A stretch of 64,000 nt of DNA from Dichomitus squalens LYAD-421 SS1 (Eukaryota; Basidiomycota; Agaricomycetes; Polyporales; Polyporaceae), in NCBI RefSeq assembly GCF_000275845.1, contig NW_006766883.1:138182-202181 (forward strand). Direction: 5' to 3'. The position numbers were made by a program, and so were the translations under genes. The notes beneath the pieces are model-generated. The model did no database searches. It was not told the DNA's origin and was given only the letters and a program-made list of their open reading frames with translations. This document shows positions 61,541 through 64,000 of this stretch, piece after piece. Every line of letters starts with the position of its first letter. The first letter of the stretch is position 1.

Positions 61541-62351
61541 CTAGAAGATGCTCTTGATACCCGCACCGGCGTTTCCGATGTACAAGCCATGGAACACCAA
61601 GGCAAAGAAGGCAGTCAAGTTCGCGAGGGAACTGAGGCCGTGAAGCTGACCAAAGGTCTTGTTCAAGCTCTTCATCTGCTCAGAAACCTGCGCCAGAAGA
61701 TCAGTCGTGTAACGAAGCGCTCACGCCGATGTCGTAGACTCCAACGCACCCCAGGTTCGTTATATGCCTTACCCTCCTCCTTCTCCAGTCTGTGACGCTG
61801 GAACATCGTCCTGCCCCTGTAGTCAGCACCCAATCGCCCTCGAGATCTGTTCAACACTCACTTGCTAGTCAGGGGACCAATGACGAAGTAATTCACCACC
61901 TGGGAAAGCAGGACACTCGCAAGCGTGTACGCCTGCGAGACGTCTGCCACGGCAGGCTGAAGGTAGTGAGTGAGGACGAGTGGGTGACTCCATGTCCAGA
62001 GCGCGAGCAGCCCGGAGGACAGCGCGATGCTGATTGAGAAATAGATGGGGAATGTGCGATGTTGGAGGTTGCCGAATTGCTGCCTAGGGAGTACCTTGAA
62101 GGCAATGACACCTATGAAGAAACGAGATACGGTCTATTAACTCTGATCTTAAACGTGACGTTCAGGGGTACATACCTCCGATGAAAGTAACCCAAAGAGC
62201 TCAAGTGCATACTGGCGTAAGCGATTGAAATTACGCAAGATGGTCATAACGTACTCATGCCAAACAAGCTTGCATATCCAATCTGGTACGCCGCCTTGGC
62301 GTTGAACAGACTGACGAGCGAGGACAACGAGAGCGTTTCGACCTTAGCCAT
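61541..62351 (-). CDS. TMEM205-like small membrane protein
   Basis: Exons: complement(62255-62351), (62176-62199), (61862-62111), (61750-61810) and (61541-61687), giving 192 aa. About four TM helices: QIGYASLFGMTLWVTFIGG, FPIYFSISIALSSGLLALW, SQVVNYFVIGPLTSK and SLANLTAFFALVFHGLYIG. Motifs PRQQFGNLQHRTFPIYF, MFQRHRLEKEEGKAYNEPG and LNKTFGQLHGLSSLANL match the TMEM205/DUF4149 family as I know it. Function is unclear; membrane stress or drug-tolerance roles are reported for animal members. One exon is only 24 nt. Confidence 0.87.
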
Positions 62352-64000
62352 GGCGAATTGGTGATTTGTACGCGCGGAAATGCGACGAGGACTGGCTTTT
62401 CGGGTAAAGATGAGACAGTCGGGCTTATATGAGGACCAAGGCCGGAAGAGACACGCAAGCAGGATGTGGTCCTGGGAAAGGACGTAGGCCCGGATGCGAC
62501 TCGATCGCGACGGGCTCTCTATGTGCGAAATCACGCTCACGTGTGCGCCGTGCGGGGCGTCGCTGCAGGCTTCGACGAGTACTACTACCAGAATCTCAAG
62601 AATAGTTGGGAAAGCCGTTGCGAATTGGTGAGAGCGCATGGCAGAACATGTCAGACACACAACGACATATGGGAGCCGAAGACGATTGTGAACTATCCAT
62701 GGAGATTGGCAGCGCTGGCCTAAGCGATGAGGCGCGCGTCCAAGCGCCAGGTCCTCGCATAGACCAGATGGCGAGCATCTCCAAGAGATAACATCGGCTA
62801 TCATGCTCCTGCTCTTGATCTCACCTGCGTAGCTGATAGCGGCGGTCCCTCATTGTATCTGCTTCTCCTCGCTAACCGCTGGTCCGATTACCTCAAAACA
62901 ACGTGTGTACAATACTCATGTACGCAGCGAAGAAAATGTTTGGTCCAGATTTTGGCGAAAGTGCGCGCATTTTGATGAAAACACATCTTAAAAAAACTAT
63001 ACCAAAGACTTCAAGCCCCCAAAGCATACAAATGGATTGGTGTATTTCGTTTTGCAGGCAATAGGGTATGGACCATGCTATTAGACAATCTATGGAGGCA
63101 ACCAAGGACAGCGGACGGCCTAAGCGCGCAAGCCGGAAGAAACGGTTTCCAAAAAAGGCATCTTGATCGTCCACTACCACGATGGCTCTGACACGCCGTT
63201 CTTCCGCTCAGATAGCTCACTCTGCAAGTCAGATGTGAAGAATTAGTGACAGGCGACTAGCAAAGGAGAAATATCAGCCTTACCACATTCCTCCTCCCAT
63301 CCGGACATATTCTGGGCTGCCTCATAGCTCTACATCTGACACCCATCCTAACGCCCAGCAGCTCAAGACAAGCAGCACAAAGCGGCGATAAAGTTTGACG
63401 TTCCCACCCGCAGCATGCGGCTATACTTAGTAACGTAACGGAATGTCAGTAACCCTAATAGGCCTGCCATCTATCCTGCCCCAACTTACAGCCCGAAAGC
63501 ACCTCAGAAAGGACGATTTGACGTTGTACCACTGAAGGTCCATGTCGGGCTCATAAATTCAATCGCAATCGTGTCGCTTAGATGATAATGCAGCCAAGAT
63601 AATCGGAATCGGACAAATCTCGATATAGCGGCGAGCGTCTCTATCACATGTCCTGAACATCGGCTAGCGGGCGCTGCCAATCTCCACTATCCATCAGCGT
63701 AAGCTTGTTGTAACGCGCATGACTGACGATGTGCGTTGATCAGAGTCGTTAGTGAATATGTACCGCCCTGGAGGCTCCTAAACGAGACGAGGACCGCGAC
63801 AGGCCAGTCAAATGGTGCCAGTGGTAACAAGCCTTTCACGGTTCCATGTGACATACGTGCCAGGCTAATCGTTGCTGCTACCACTCAGTCTGCTTCTCAA
63901 ATCTGTCCGTAGGTTTCGAATGCCCGTTGCGAAAGTTTGGCCTAGCTCACTTACCATGAAACTGTGTCTGTAGGCATGATGAAATATGCACGCGGTTCAC
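62352..64000. other. right-hand end without a recognised gene
   Basis: About 1.65 kb. Open frames are short (under 100 codons apart from one overlapping the TMEM205-like exon), with no motif or splice chain I can support. AT content rises near 62.9-63.6 kb. No tRNA or repeat is seen. Confidence 0.4.

Noticed and set aside
1..64000. CRISPR array, operon, phage or secondary-metabolite cluster
   Set aside because: Eukaryotic gene structure throughout; no regular spaced repeats; no polyketide, peptide or terpene synthase.

Overview
The window is genomic DNA of a filamentous basidiomycete, most likely an Agaricomycete. The evidence is GC-rich coding sequence, genes split into many short exons by 48-90 nt GT-AG introns, a basidiomycete-style enzyme set (GH43, GH72, GPI-anchored chitin deacetylase), and a conserved polytopic membrane protein of a type I associate with Agaricomycetes. 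Nothing prokaryotic or viral is visible. I spliced 20 protein-coding genes by hand. Every exon chain keeps phase from ATG to stop, and most give a protein of the length expected for the family.

Layout. 0-9 kb: a 372-bp foldback element, a secreted GH43 glycosidase (+), an RS-rich nuclear-type protein of unknown function (-), a peroxisomal ABCD half-transporter (+) and a Ups2/PRELI lipid-transfer protein (+). 9-17 kb: a 2255-residue TFIIIC largest subunit with AT-hooks (+). 18-29 kb: a Ser-rich multi-TM protein (+), then an Ssk2-type HOG MAPKKK (-) divergent from the GTPase DRG1/Rbg1 (+). 29-35 kb: a metallo-beta-lactamase-fold hydrolase (+), then a 3.6-kb gene-poor interval carrying a degenerate inverted repeat. 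34-48 kb: Ups1/PRELI (+), RIC1 (+), a 2OG-Fe(II) oxygenase (+), sterol 3-beta-glucosyltransferase ATG26 (-) and a SUR7/PalI-like tetraspan (+). 49-50 kb: a second foldback element beside an intron-containing tRNA-Lys(CUU). 50-62 kb: GH72 GAS1-like glucanosyltransferase (+), chitin deacetylase (-), NAP/SET histone chaperone (-), SAC1 PI4P phosphatase (-), U2A'/Lea1 (+) and a TMEM205-like protein (-). 62.4-64 kb: no gene seen.

Most genes are housekeeping and not a metabolic cluster. There is a loose theme of membrane lipid and cell-surface biology: two Ups lipid-transfer proteins, ABCD, ATG26, SAC1, SUR7, GAS1 and chitin deacetylase. Gene order in fungi is weak evidence of joint function, so I do not claim a pathway.

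The most unusual signal is the exon structure of DRG1. Its conserved reading frame can be rebuilt only with a 6-nt microexon and, further on, a single-nucleotide exon. The only alternative at the second site is reading through a 57-nt in-frame intron-like segment. Other points are two GC-AG introns, two foldback elements with no coding capacity, and an inverted-repeat-bounded 1.7-kb segment.
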